Shown here piece after piece: positions 11,468 to 21,877 of a stretch of DNA of 64,000 bases. The notes below the pieces were generated by a model, which had not been told where the DNA came from, ran no database searches, and was given only the letters and a program-made list of their open reading frames with translations. Location: contig CAJNOJ010000123.1 of NCBI GenBank assembly GCA_905250025.1, positions 186,001-250,000 on the forward strand, written 5' to 3'. The position numbers and the translations under genes were made by a program. This DNA is from Adineta ricciae (lineage: Eukaryota; Rotifera; Eurotatoria; Adinetida; Adinetidae). The first letter of the stretch is position 1, and every line of letters begins with the position of its first letter.

Positions 11468-13481
11468 TTATTCATAAATCATTTTGGTATAAGACCAATT
11501 TAAGTCATCAATATAAAACTTTTGCACTATATGAGTGAAACGATCCGCGATATATAGATTTCCTTGTCGATCGAAACATATATCGTGGATAGTGCAAAAA
11601 TTATTTGAGTTTTCTACACAGCTATGTGGACCAACAATAATACTACCTTCTCGAGATCCATTTGGCCAACGCATCACTCGATAAGTGCCAGTGTCACCCA
11701 CATAAACATTACTCAAATGGTCGACAATCAATCCTCGGGGAAGATTTAATTGATTGAGCTCATTACCTTTACCATGCCCACCAGCAACGACAATTCCTTC
11801 TTTTGCGCCTTTTAACCATTTCATCACACGATGATTTCTGGTATCCGATACATAAACTGAATAATCTTTATCGACCCAGAGAGTACCAGGAGCAAAGAGT
11901 TGATTGAAATCATTTCCTTCTCCATTTCCACCAGCTACAACTATTCCATTTTTTGCCTCTTGTTTCCATTGTATTACTGTATGATTCATCGGATCAGTGA
12001 AATAAAGATCTCCATTATTATCTAAGGCCAACCCATCGCAGATAATTTCTGATACGATTATTTCTGGGTTTTTCGAACTTTGAAGAAACCATTTCACAAC
12101 TCGACTATTATCTGAATCGCAAATGATGAGTGAATTAGTCTCTTTATCAATCACCACATCTGTTGGAAAAAATAACTGATTTATGCTATCTCCAGGACCG
12201 TTCCCACCTGCAACAGTTGCACCATAGTTTGCATCTGAAATCCATTTAACAACACGATGATTGTAGTGATCACAAATATAAACTGATCCATCATCATCAA
12301 TATCCATTCCGTAAGGTGGATCGAGTCGACCTAGTGGCAGAGCCAGGATTTTTTCGGATGCTGTATCTCAGCTTCAGAGCATGGATCCCAGTTAAAACTT
12401 ATGGTGGATAACATTGACCTCAAATGATGAGTTTCTATCAACTCATTTTTGTGATCGAAATTTGCAAAAACAATTAGAATTTTTCTGAGTCCGCCCAGGA
12501 AATATCCAATACTGTTAATAGTGTCTCATTTTTTAGAATGCCACAGTAAGCTAAAAAAAAATTTAATCAACAGATTTCAAATTTCATGCTAAAATGTCGA
12601 TCCGTTCAGGACTTATGACGTTTTGCACTTTTTAAGCTGTAGGTAAAAACTCCCACAGAGATTCAAAACGTCATAAGCCCTGAACGGATCGACATTTTAG
12701 CATGAAATTTGAAATCTGTTGATTAAATTTTTTTTTAGCTTACTGTGGCATTCTCAAAAATGAGACACTATTAACAGTATTGGATATTTCCTGGGCGGAC
12801 TCAGAAAAATTCTAATTGTTTTTGCAAATTTCGATCACAAAAATGAGTTGATAGAAACTCATCATTTGAGGTCAATGTTATCCACCATAAGTTTTAACTG
12901 GGATCCATGCTCTGAAGCTGAGATACAGCATCCGAAAAAATCCTGGCTCTGTCAGTAAGTTGATCTAATTCTTTACCCTGCCCACCGCCTCCAGCGAAGG
13001 TAATTCCATTTTGTTTCCATTTGGTATTAGTATTAACTAATATAAATGAAAGAAATTAATCGACCGAGTAATACTCAAGGTTAAATGTTTAAATCAGTTT
13101 TTTTCTCGGATAAGGTCATCACAAATGTGAAAATCAAAGAAGAAAATTTTCATCTCATAGAATCAACTCTATGTAAATAACTCATCTTTCATAAAGAATG
13201 ATTACTTTGTTGGAAAGATATATACCTCTTCCTGTTGTTGTTTCTGTTGCTGATGTTGACGTTGAAGCTGTTGATGTTGATGCTGTTGATGTTGTTGATG
13301 TTGTCGTTATTATTGTAGTTGAGATTTTTTCTTGTGAATTCTTCATTCTTTTCGTAGTAATAGTTTTTGCAATAATTACTCCTGATATAATCGAAATAGC
13401 AACAATAATAAAACATATAATCCAAATGGATTTTCTGTTTTGATAATGACCACATCTAAAATAAAAATCTTTTTCTATCAT
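11468..13481 (-). pseudogene. NHL-repeat beta-propeller protein with N-terminal membrane anchor, split by a transposon
   Basis: Exon 1 (13481-13226) encodes a short basic N-terminus, one transmembrane helix (IWIICFIIVAISIISGVIIA) and a Thr/Ser-rich linker. After a GT...AG intron (13225-13037), exon 2 starts at 13036 and encodes a propeller of six NHL repeats with the pattern D--GS-YICDHYNHRVVKW...GGNG-G---NQL--P. Together these would form a type II membrane protein with an extracellular propeller. The second exon is interrupted at DQL by a 626-bp palindromic element (12332-12957). Removing the element and one 8-bp target duplicate (AGTCGACC or AGTTGATC) restores an open frame reading DQLDPPYGMDID, which is the expected inter-blade sequence. 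As assembled the gene cannot make the full protein; the longest remaining piece (12307-11468) starts at an internal Met. It could be intact on another haplotype. Confidence 0.8.
12332..12957. mobile_element. 626-bp near-perfect palindromic (foldback) element, hAT-like 8-bp TSD
   Basis: Two arms of 294 bases (12332-12625 and 12664-12957) are almost perfect reverse complements around a 38-base loop. The outermost bases are TAGTGGCAGAGCC on one side and TACTGACAGAGCC, read inward, on the other. The element is flanked by AGTCGACC (12324-12331) and AGTTGATC (12958-12965), an 8-bp target duplication with two transitions. It has no coding capacity. The length of the duplication fits hAT or P superfamilies. 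The high arm identity suggests recent insertion or ongoing arm homogenisation. Confidence 0.85.
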
Positions 13482-14022
13482 TTATATCGTAGTTACACTA
13501 TACATACAATACTCTTGATTGAGTATTTGCTATTTTGATTGAAATAGAATTAACTGTTTCTGACTAAAATAATCAAGATTGGTTTTTCGATTAGTTTTTC
13601 TTAAAAGATTACATGATGAATGCCTATCTTGTTGTGACTCATAGTAGAGTTTTGATTGAAGTTGAAAGCTATTCTAAAGTTTTGACAATCTAAAAGCTAT
13701 TAGGATTAGAAAATAGCTAAGGAAAGAAACATCTTTCATTCCGAAATATCTGTGTGATAAATTATATTTCGATAAGAAAAGATTTTCTTTGAAAACAAGA
13801 AAAACAAATAAATAATATAAATGTAATCGTTTTTTCTTTTCTTTCTCAACTGACAACAAATAAGGATTAAATTGAAGATATGTTTTGTTTTGTCACAGAA
13901 CAGTTGACAATAGAGAAACATTGTAATACATTTTCGAACGAAATAGTGCACACAATTGTCATTGGTGTGTGGAGATCTTTATTAAAACTAGTCTTGTGAA
14001 TATCTCATAAACTTGTATAAAC

Positions 14023-14255
14023 TTAACCCTTTCGAGACCGCTGGCACTTTAAAGTCTCATGCGTAAGAATTCGAATTTTTGTCATTCGACAAAGAAGAGA
14101 AAGAAAAAAGAAGATACCGATCGTAACACGAACGTCTAAGACAGCATTTACAACATTTACTTCAAAAAGACGCGAAAAAAATTCGAATTTTTACGCATAA
14201 GACTACATAAAATCTCAATAACACTTTGAAGTGTCAGCGGTCTCGAAAGGGTTAA
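14023..14255. mobile_element. piggyBac-type MITE with TTAA target duplication
   Basis: A 225-bp element (14027-14251) lies between TTAA copies at 14023-14026 and 14252-14255. Its ends are CCCTTTCGAGACCGCTGGCAC and the reverse complement of that with one change (GTGTCAGCGGTCTCGAAAGGG). Subterminal blocks 'gcgtaagaattcgaattttt' and 'aaaaattcgaatttttacgc' are also inverted. TTAA duplication and CCC/GGG ends are diagnostic of piggyBac elements. It encodes nothing. Confidence 0.9.
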
Positions 14256-14998
14256 AGACAATTAATGATGAGCTGAAAATATAACAGACATATTCGATAT
14301 TTGTCTTTCTACTGATTATACTACATTCATGAAACCATGATGAATTATCTAATCTTAATTAATCGTGGTATATACATGTAGAATGATTTACTAGAAATGC
14401 TCAACTCCTATTAAAATTATTTGAAAAAACAATAAATGACTATCTGCTTACACGTTTTCGACCATCTCTCAAGTCTTTTATATGATTTTCGTCAGTCTTT
14501 ATTTCAACATTCTATACGTTTCTTAAATATTTCTTCTCTTGTTTTCTACAGATAAAAGTATCTATCCATACCGTTCGTTTTTACAAAAAATGATTATGAA
14601 ATCACCTTTCTAGTTTAACATCTGGCTTCTATTAGCTTTTTCTTTATATTTATTATCACAAAAAAAAATAAAACGTTGGAATTTATTTTACCCCCATTAG
14701 ATGAGATATACAGAAAAGAAGAGGAGAGTTATTGGAATATTTCGGAAAGGAGGCAGAAATAAACTGTTTTAAACAACGTCTGTCATGATTTTGATTAAAG
14801 AAAACATCGAAAATCAGGATTTCATAAGGAAATAAAAGTTTCCGTGAATGTAAAAGCCTATAGATGAGAAAAAAGCGTTTTATGAACATATTTCTTTGAA
14901 TAATATTTGTTCACTTTAAGTGAGGGCTGTGCTTTTTTATTCTCCCAGTAGAGAATGCTTTCCGAATATCTTCCTCTGAACAGGTCACTGATTTAAGT

Positions 14999-15545
14999 AA
15001 ATATAATAACAAGACTTGAACTAATAGTATATAGACTATATTTGAATTTTTGAAATTTTCGATCTTTTATCGTTGGTTATCGATCATTTTCAACTACACC
15101 TTATCTATACAACAAAAACATATACAAAGATGGTAACGAACTTAAACTAGGAACACCTCATGATTTATGTCAAGTTATGTTCAACTCAAAGAGAGAGAAT
15201 CAACCAACATGAGTGATAAAATTAAAATTAGGTAGAGTTTGTTAATATCTGTTGTCATCAACATCACACAGATATTGTTTTAATTAATGACTAATTCCAA
15301 CTAAAAGTCAATGATTCGTGTCCTGTTATTCGTGTTATATAAACGGAAGTTCATGTTGTTTCGTTAAATGTCATGTTATTGCTTGTCATGTTCACAGTTC
15401 AGTTTCGTTACCATCTTTGTATATGTTTTTGATGTAAAGATAAGGCGTAGTTGAAAATGATCGATAACCAACAATAAAAGGTCGAGAATTTCAAAAATTC
15501 AAATATAGTCTATATACTATTAGTTCAAGTCTTGTTACTATATTT
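14999..15545. repeat. Inverted-repeat element with about 145-bp arms
   Basis: The left arm (about 14999-15143) and right arm (about 15402-15545) are reverse complements with roughly 10 differences; both contain 'gacttgaactaatagtatat' or its complement. A spacer of about 260 bases separates them. CACTGATTTAAG occurs at 14986-14997 and again at 15578-15589, which may be a long target duplication or part of the element. No coding capacity. Confidence 0.7.
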
Positions 15546-16395
15546 AATTGATTAAAATCTCATGGTTTATGTTAATCCACTGATTTAAGTCTTCATTTTA
15601 TTCTTTGTTGAATTTATGGCGCTAAAACCAATCGAAAACTGTCAGATTTGAGGTAAAATCTCAACGTATGATATTCTCTCGATTGTAAGGTGGGTCGTAT
15701 GAAAAAAAATAGTTTGATTGTCTGTCTGCGGGTTTGTGTCAAGGTCGAAGGTCAAAAACATCAGTGAAGGCACGTCCAAGGGTGGGGGTACAGAGTTGCG
15801 TATTAGGCGAAATTGGTTTTACAGAATGAGTTGGCACGACGAGCGTTACTTGTGTGTAATGTGTGCCGAATCATCTGGTGGCAGTGACATCGACTAATGT
15901 CGCTTAGTTTATGAGTTCAAATATTTATTAAAGATAATGGAGACTTTATAGCATCATCTCATATGATACACTATAACATATTAAAATCTGATTAGATAGG
16001 TTCTGTTTTGTCACATTGCACATTGGAATGTTTTACCTTTACAGACTGAATCTTAGATACACCAAACTATCAATTATACTGTTTTCATTATTATTAATTG
16101 AATCAATAATAATTATGAATATTTATCTTCTTGATTGAAATCTTAGATGTAGCTAGTATCGTCAACTCTAAAAATATGTTTCTTCTTAATTGATTTTCTT
16201 TTCGCAGTCACGTGTTTTGACTTATTTTCCCGATTTATAATGCATAACTAAACTAGTTCATATTCAAAATTCATGAAATCTGTCTTTTTTTATTGTATGT
16301 TTATTTTTGACTTGAATATATATGATTAAATATAATAAACTTATTCTCATTCAAATTCTTTCTTAAGATAGTCAAATTTGATGCAATTGTAGAAA

Positions 16396-17625
16396 TTATT
16401 CATTAGGTTGAATTGTATTTCTTCGACATTTCTTTCGAATTTGAAATATTATTTTAATTATAAGTGGAATTGTAAATCGTAAAGCAATTGTTAATCCTCC
16501 ACATAAACCTAAAACTTTTGATATTGTATAAATAATATAATCATCTTTTTTAGTTTTATAAGAACAATAAATTGGAGCACATTGATGATAAAATGATGAA
16601 TAAGATGTCTTATGCTTCCATTCTTCAACAAATAATTCATCTGATATATTTTGAATATATATATCTGGTTTAAAATGACTTTCATTTGAAAAATTCATAG
16701 CAGACATATTTATTCGATAAGGAAATATTGACAATTCACTTGTTAAATAAAATACTAATAAATCAACACATTTTTGATTATATAAACATTCTAATGTTGA
16801 ACTTAATAATGTTTCTACAACTGAACATCCAATATTCCATCCAGGCATTACAAATCTTTGTTTCTTACTAGAATCCCGATAAATTCCACCTGAATCAATA
16901 CAATCACTTCGTGTTGCACATGAACATTCATCTTTCATTACAACTGATTTAATAGGAAATGTAACAAAAGTATGTTTTATATCTTTCCACCAATACCAAT
17001 TTAAATAATAAGATGATATAAAAGCATTTCCATTCATTATATCACGTAAAAGTTTAAAACTTTCTGAGAATTTTTCTAAAGTAACATTTCGAAATTGTAA
17101 AATAATCGAATTAATTTGAATTTCAAGTTGAGATTCTGTTATTAATTGAGTATTAATAAATACATCATTAAGAAATTGATTAATAGAATTATCTATTGTT
17201 GTTTCAGATATTTTACATAAAGATAAAAGAAATGAAAAATAGGCAGAACCACGTACACGAATATCCCGTCGATCATAACCAATCCAATGTTTATCAAGAA
17301 ATAAATACTTCAGCCATTTTTTGCTAATAAAATCACTTGAACATATTGAATGAAATTTTGTTTCTATTTGAAGAAAATATTTATATTCAATTGAGATATT
17401 TTTACAAGGACAATAAAGTGATTCAGAATAAATCATTAATAAATTCTTATATTCATTTTCAGAAGGATTTGAAAGAGATTTATATACAATTATGTTTAAA
17501 GAAATTGTATAAAAGATTATAATAAAAATTGATATTAAAAAAAATGTTAAATAAATTCTTGTTGATATTCGTTCACGATAATTTGTATCAACATCATTTG
17601 ATTCACTATCAAATAAATTTAACAT
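16396..17625 (-). CDS. Two-TM cysteine-rich membrane protein (family of 18049-20763)
   Basis: 409 aa from ATG at 17625. One transmembrane helix lies near the N-terminus (LTFFLISIFIIIFYTISLNII). A large extracellular region follows, with conserved SLYCPCKNISIEY, FHSICSSDFISKKW and Cys-rich CSCATRSDC blocks. A second hydrophobic helix near the C-terminus comes after YHQCAPIYCSYK and VLGLCGGLTIALRFTIPLII. The layout (short cytosolic N-terminus, TM, Cys-rich ectodomain, TM with a GG motif, short tail) resembles degenerin/ENaC-type channels, but I see no diagnostic DEG/ENaC motif, so function is left open. The open frame continues upstream of the ATG to about 17690, so an upstream exon may exist. 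Third positions are very AT-rich compared with other genes in the window. Confidence 0.65.
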   Translation of the reverse strand: MLNLFDSESNDVDTNYRERISTRIYLTFFLISIFIIIFYTISLNIIVYKSLSNPSENEYKNLLMIYSESLYCPCKNISIEYKYFLQIETKFHSICSSDFISKKWLKYLFLDKHWIGYDRRDIRVRGSAYFSFLLSLCKISETTIDNSINQFLNDVFINTQLITESQLEIQINSIILQFRNVTLEKFSESFKLLRDIMNGNAFISSYYLNWYWWKDIKHTFVTFPIKSVVMKDECSCATRSDCIDSGGIYRDSSKKQRFVMPGWNIGCSVVETLLSSTLECLYNQKCVDLLVFYLTSELSIFPYRINMSAMNFSNESHFKPDIYIQNISDELFVEEWKHKTSYSSFYHQCAPIYCSYKTKKDDYIIYTISKVLGLCGGLTIALRFTIPLIIKIIFQIRKKCRRNTIQPNE

Positions 17626-18048
17626 TAATAATGCATCTTTTAATCGATTAATTAAATTTATAATAATATTAGAAATTCCACCATTTTCTAAATAATTAGA
17701 ATTATTTAATTGAATTCAGAAATGTCCACTGCGGTTCAGAATGTACTACTACCGCGATCGTTTTTTTCAAACAAAACCTACATAACCTGTGACACTAATC
17801 GATCAAACTCATCAAATCTTTTCGCATACTATGTGCCAATACCGAACTTATGTTTAAATTCTCATTTTTTTCGAAATCTTTTTTTCCATAGAAGCTGCCA
17901 CTGTGAACATCTCTGAAGCAACTTCGAATATAAATGACAATTTTGAAAAAGTGTTCCTGTAATTATTACTTTTCATAGATAAAGATTTAAACGTTGTGAC
18001 TCATAAATATAATTTATAAGGAGAATCATATATGAGAAAAATTCTAGA
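17626..18048. other. Spacer between two related genes
   Basis: About 420 bases, AT-rich. The part to 17690 is open in the frame of the downstream gene. It otherwise holds nothing recognisable. Confidence 0.4.
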
Positions 18049-20763
18049 TCAAGTTTCAAAACTTATGAATAACTTACGATGATTTGTTTGTTGTATAAAT
18101 GAAAATCGTGATGATCTTATATGTGTTAATAGAGAAATAAATTTGAAACTAATCTTAATGATGACTGGAGAAATAAATTTGAGAATAGTATTAATTCCAC
18201 CCATAAGACTAACAATAATGGTGATAATATAAATAATATTTATTTCTTTTTCATATGTAAATGAACAAAATGATGGTTTACATTTATGATAAAATTTATC
18301 AAATGAATAAGAAAAATTCCATTCTTCAATCATCATTTCATTAAAAATTGTTTCAATTAATGTCGATGGAGAATATCGACTAGGTAATGTTGAATTAAGT
18401 GGAGTTATAGACGAAGGTATTACAACACCAATTTCATAAAAAATCTTTCGTAATTGATTTAAACAAGTATCTTTAAACCAACATATCATTGATGACTTTA
18501 ATACAGAATTAATAATATAACAACCACCGTGTATTCCTTCAAGTTGCCAATCAATAGGTAATCTTTGTCCATTTTGACTTATTTTATAATCAAAACTACA
18601 TGTTGAATCAAGAATACAATCACATTCAGTATCATTTTCATTTAAACCAAATCGAGGATTTACGTCAATACTTATATACATTGGTTCACGATAGGAATTT
18701 GAAGTTAATCGTAAATTAAGATAAGTATTCATTTGTATATTACTTAAATATTGATTACTATGAAGTAATAGATTAGTTAAAGATATTCTATAAAGAAATT
18801 CAGTTCGTGTTAATGTTGCAAATGTATTATTTAATGAATTAACTTGTAAAATAAATGAATCATTTGATAAAAGTTGAGAATTAATAAAATTTCTTGTTAA
18901 AAATTTTTCAATCGCATCATTTATTGTTATGTTTACAATATCACAAAATGTTGATAATGCTTGAAAATGTGATGAAGCTATTGATAAAAAATTTCGTATT
19001 ACATCAGAACTATTTCTTGGAAGAAAACTTTGATACCACCATGATTGAATAAAATCACTTGAACATATTTGATGATATTTAACTTGAACATTTAGAAAAT
19101 CTCCATATGGTATTGATATTTGTGTGCATGGACATTGTAAAGTTGATGAATATTGTATTTCTAATTTTTCATATTCCTCTCGAGATGGATTTAATATTGT
19201 TTCATGTATTGTTTGATTTACGAAATTTGATGATAAAATAATAATACATAATGAAATAAACATTGAAATAATATATAAACGTGTTGATAAAATACTATGA
19301 TAAATACGAATAGGATTATGTGAATATTTTGTATATAAATTAAAATTAATTATTTTTGTTTCTATTTCTCGAAATAATTTTAATAAACGAATTTTATTTT
19401 CAGATTGATTTTGTATTTCTTGTATTTGTTTTGAACAAAATCGTTTTTTTAAAAAGAAAAATAATTGAATAATTAATGGAGAAATGGCACGTAATATTGT
19501 TGATATTCCTCCAAAAAGACTAATAAATATAGTTAAGATATAAATCACATTAAAACGATTTAAATAATTATAATGACAAATATTTGGTAAGCATTGCAAA
19601 TAATATTCACTATAATTTGTTTGATTAAATATATTTTCAATAAAAAGTTGATTTATAAGTAATTCAATTTTTGTTTTTGGATTAAAACGAGTTAATAATG
19701 ATTGATTTAAAATTGAAATATTCATTTTATTTGAATAAGATGAAAGAAGAATATTTAAACATATTTCATTATAAAAACATTCTAATGTTGATGATAATGT
19801 CATTTGAATTGGTAAACAATCAATTATTATACCAGATAAACTTTCATTTATTTCAATTTTATTCATATCATAAATTGCAAATTTTTCCGAAATATGATAT
19901 AAATAAATATTACCAGGTAAAGGACATGAACCATTATTTTTACAAGAACAGATTTTTGTCGAATTTTTTGATATATATTTATTTGCAAAGATTCCAATAT
20001 AAGCAGATATATTTACTGTAGATGAAACAAAAGCATCATTGGGTAATTGTGACAAACGAAATTTATCTGTTACAACAATATAATTTGTTAATAATCCTGT
20101 CATTAATTCATTTGCTTGAGTTATTCTTTCAATAATTTTTCTCGATTGTATCAAATTTGATGATATTGTTCGATATAAGAAATTCAAAGTAGTTGAAACT
20201 TTTGTTTCTAATAATTCTTCATTTAATAATATTGAAGTAATTAAACGAGAATTATTAAATTGTTTAAATGCATTTAAAACTGTAGTTTTTGCATTTTGAC
20301 AAAATGTTCGAATTAATTGCCACATTGAACTTAAACTTGTTCGAACATCTATTGGCCAAATTAATGTTGAATCTGCTTTAAATATAAAATCAATCCATTT
20401 TTGAGAAATAAAATCACTTGAACACACTTGATGAAATGATGGATTTGTTTTAACAAATTTTTCATAAGGAATTAAAACTTTTGTACATGTACATTGTAAA
20501 TTATTAGTATATGTTTTTAATAGATTTTTATAAACAGATTCACTTGGAAATAATACAGTTTTAGTCTCATTTTGTTGACTAAGGGAAGCGTATGTTGTTA
20601 AAATAATAAGAGAAACAAGAACAAGAATAATATATAGACGAGTTGATAAGATCTCACGACGAATTATTAATGGATCTGTCGTTCGTGAATCAAAAAGATT
20701 CCATGGAATCCATTTTTCGCGTATACTCTTATATAAAGATGGCAATAACACTCTTAGAGGCAT
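18049..20763 (-). CDS. Large membrane protein made of two fused copies of the two-TM cysteine-rich unit
   Basis: 904 aa from ATG at 20763 in one exon. The protein consists of two related units of about 450 aa. Unit 1 has LYIILVLVSLIILTTYAS as TM1, LQCTCTKVLIPYEKF, FHQVCSSDFISQKW, and YYLQCLPNICHY plus ISLFGGISTILRAISPLII before its second TM. Unit 2 repeats these as LYIISMFISLCIIILSS, LQCPCTQISIPYGDF, YHQICSSDFIQSWW, and FYHKCKPSFCSF plus IVSLMGGINTILKFISPVII. The neighbouring gene at 16396-17625 is one such unit. The protein should cross the membrane four times with two large ectodomains. Many N-x-S/T sites suggest glycosylation. Function is unknown; a channel-like role is only suggested by the topology. 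Codon use is extremely AT-biased. Confidence 0.7.
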   Translation of the reverse strand: MPLRVLLPSLYKSIREKWIPWNLFDSRTTDPLIIRREILSTRLYIILVLVSLIILTTYASLSQQNETKTVLFPSESVYKNLLKTYTNNLQCTCTKVLIPYEKFVKTNPSFHQVCSSDFISQKWIDFIFKADSTLIWPIDVRTSLSSMWQLIRTFCQNAKTTVLNAFKQFNNSRLITSILLNEELLETKVSTTLNFLYRTISSNLIQSRKIIERITQANELMTGLLTNYIVVTDKFRLSQLPNDAFVSSTVNISAYIGIFANKYISKNSTKICSCKNNGSCPLPGNIYLYHISEKFAIYDMNKIEINESLSGIIIDCLPIQMTLSSTLECFYNEICLNILLSSYSNKMNISILNQSLLTRFNPKTKIELLINQLFIENIFNQTNYSEYYLQCLPNICHYNYLNRFNVIYILTIFISLFGGISTILRAISPLIIQLFFFLKKRFCSKQIQEIQNQSENKIRLLKLFREIETKIINFNLYTKYSHNPIRIYHSILSTRLYIISMFISLCIIILSSNFVNQTIHETILNPSREEYEKLEIQYSSTLQCPCTQISIPYGDFLNVQVKYHQICSSDFIQSWWYQSFLPRNSSDVIRNFLSIASSHFQALSTFCDIVNITINDAIEKFLTRNFINSQLLSNDSFILQVNSLNNTFATLTRTEFLYRISLTNLLLHSNQYLSNIQMNTYLNLRLTSNSYREPMYISIDVNPRFGLNENDTECDCILDSTCSFDYKISQNGQRLPIDWQLEGIHGGCYIINSVLKSSMICWFKDTCLNQLRKIFYEIGVVIPSSITPLNSTLPSRYSPSTLIETIFNEMMIEEWNFSYSFDKFYHKCKPSFCSFTYEKEINIIYIITIIVSLMGGINTILKFISPVIIKISFKFISLLTHIRSSRFSFIQQTNHRKLFISFET

Positions 20764-21877
20764 ATGACAATAGTTTCTTAAAATATAATGAGAAAAAGTG
20801 AACTATTTTTCAACATTTTCATAACGATTTATTAATAACTTATTTCGCAGATGAGTTCGAGAATAATATGAGATGATTTCCAGAAAAACTTGACCAAAGG
20901 TAATCAAGGGGATAGAATTTGAATCTGACCTCGATTTAAATCATTCAATAAATCTAGAGAATATCGATATGGATAGATGAGCGATAAATAACACGGAATA
21001 GTTTTTTGAAAATTTTATCAGTAAATAGTGCAGAAGGAATAAAATAATTGCAACTTCTCTATGTGGAGTAACATCTAGCTTTTGTTGATTTAATTCTCAG
21101 TGACTAATTAAGGTAAAGTCAAAAAAAAAGAAAACTTAAAAATAATTATAAATGAATAGGAGACTTTGATATATGTTATTGTTTCTCATCAAATGAATAA
21201 AAATATTTCGTGATCTACAAAGTCTTACCATCATAAATTGTCAAAAAAGTCTTTTGTAACAAACTTCACATTGAAATCAGTTAACTACAATGAACGCGTT
21301 TCCTTTTTTAAAATTAGTGTGACACAAAATGTTACCAGATGTTAGTTAGTTTCTATTGTATATAAGGAGCGCATGATATGAATATTGTAATTCTTTAGGT
21401 AGGATGCGGAAGAAAAATATTTCAGTCAAAATTTAGTGTGATTTTTCCTTCAAAAACATTGAAAATCAGGGTCGCTTAAGGAAATACGGATTTCCTGAGA
21501 AGAAGAAAAGTATAATATTGAAATAAAGGTTTTAAAGACAACATTTTATTTTGACGATATTTGAAAGAATACAAAAGCAGATTGACTTAATTGAAAGTTC
21601 AATAAACACCTTCCAAATAATTCACTCAAATTTCTCTAAAAAAATAAATCAAGCTTTTTTCTTATTTTATTCTTTATCAAAAACTCAAAAACAGAACATT
21701 CTTTGAGTGTGGGTGTGGATAGGTGGTGGTATAGAGATTCTCCTGTTTGTCACTTTCAAGCCACACCCTCAAGATAGCATCTGAAAGTAGAAAAGAATGA
21801 AATATTTATTTAATTCAAACAAATATTGTTCATCTGTCCATACAGAATTCTTATATAAATTTTGTACATTTTCAAAC
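20764..21877. other. AT-rich intergenic region
   Basis: No gene or clear repeat recognised in about 1.1 kb. It includes the promoter of the 904-aa gene. Confidence 0.4.

Larger units (their letters stand above)
13482..16395. other. Long AT-rich intergenic region with transposon remnants
   Basis: No credible gene was found in 2.9 kb. It contains the piggyBac-type MITE at 14023-14255 and the inverted-repeat element at 14999-15545, both listed separately. A less AT-rich stretch at 15640-15900 has no recognisable feature. Confidence 0.5.

Noticed and set aside
13198-13443. Val/Asp-rich open frame on the plus strand
   Set aside because: It is the antisense of the Thr/Ser-rich linker in exon 1 of the NHL gene.
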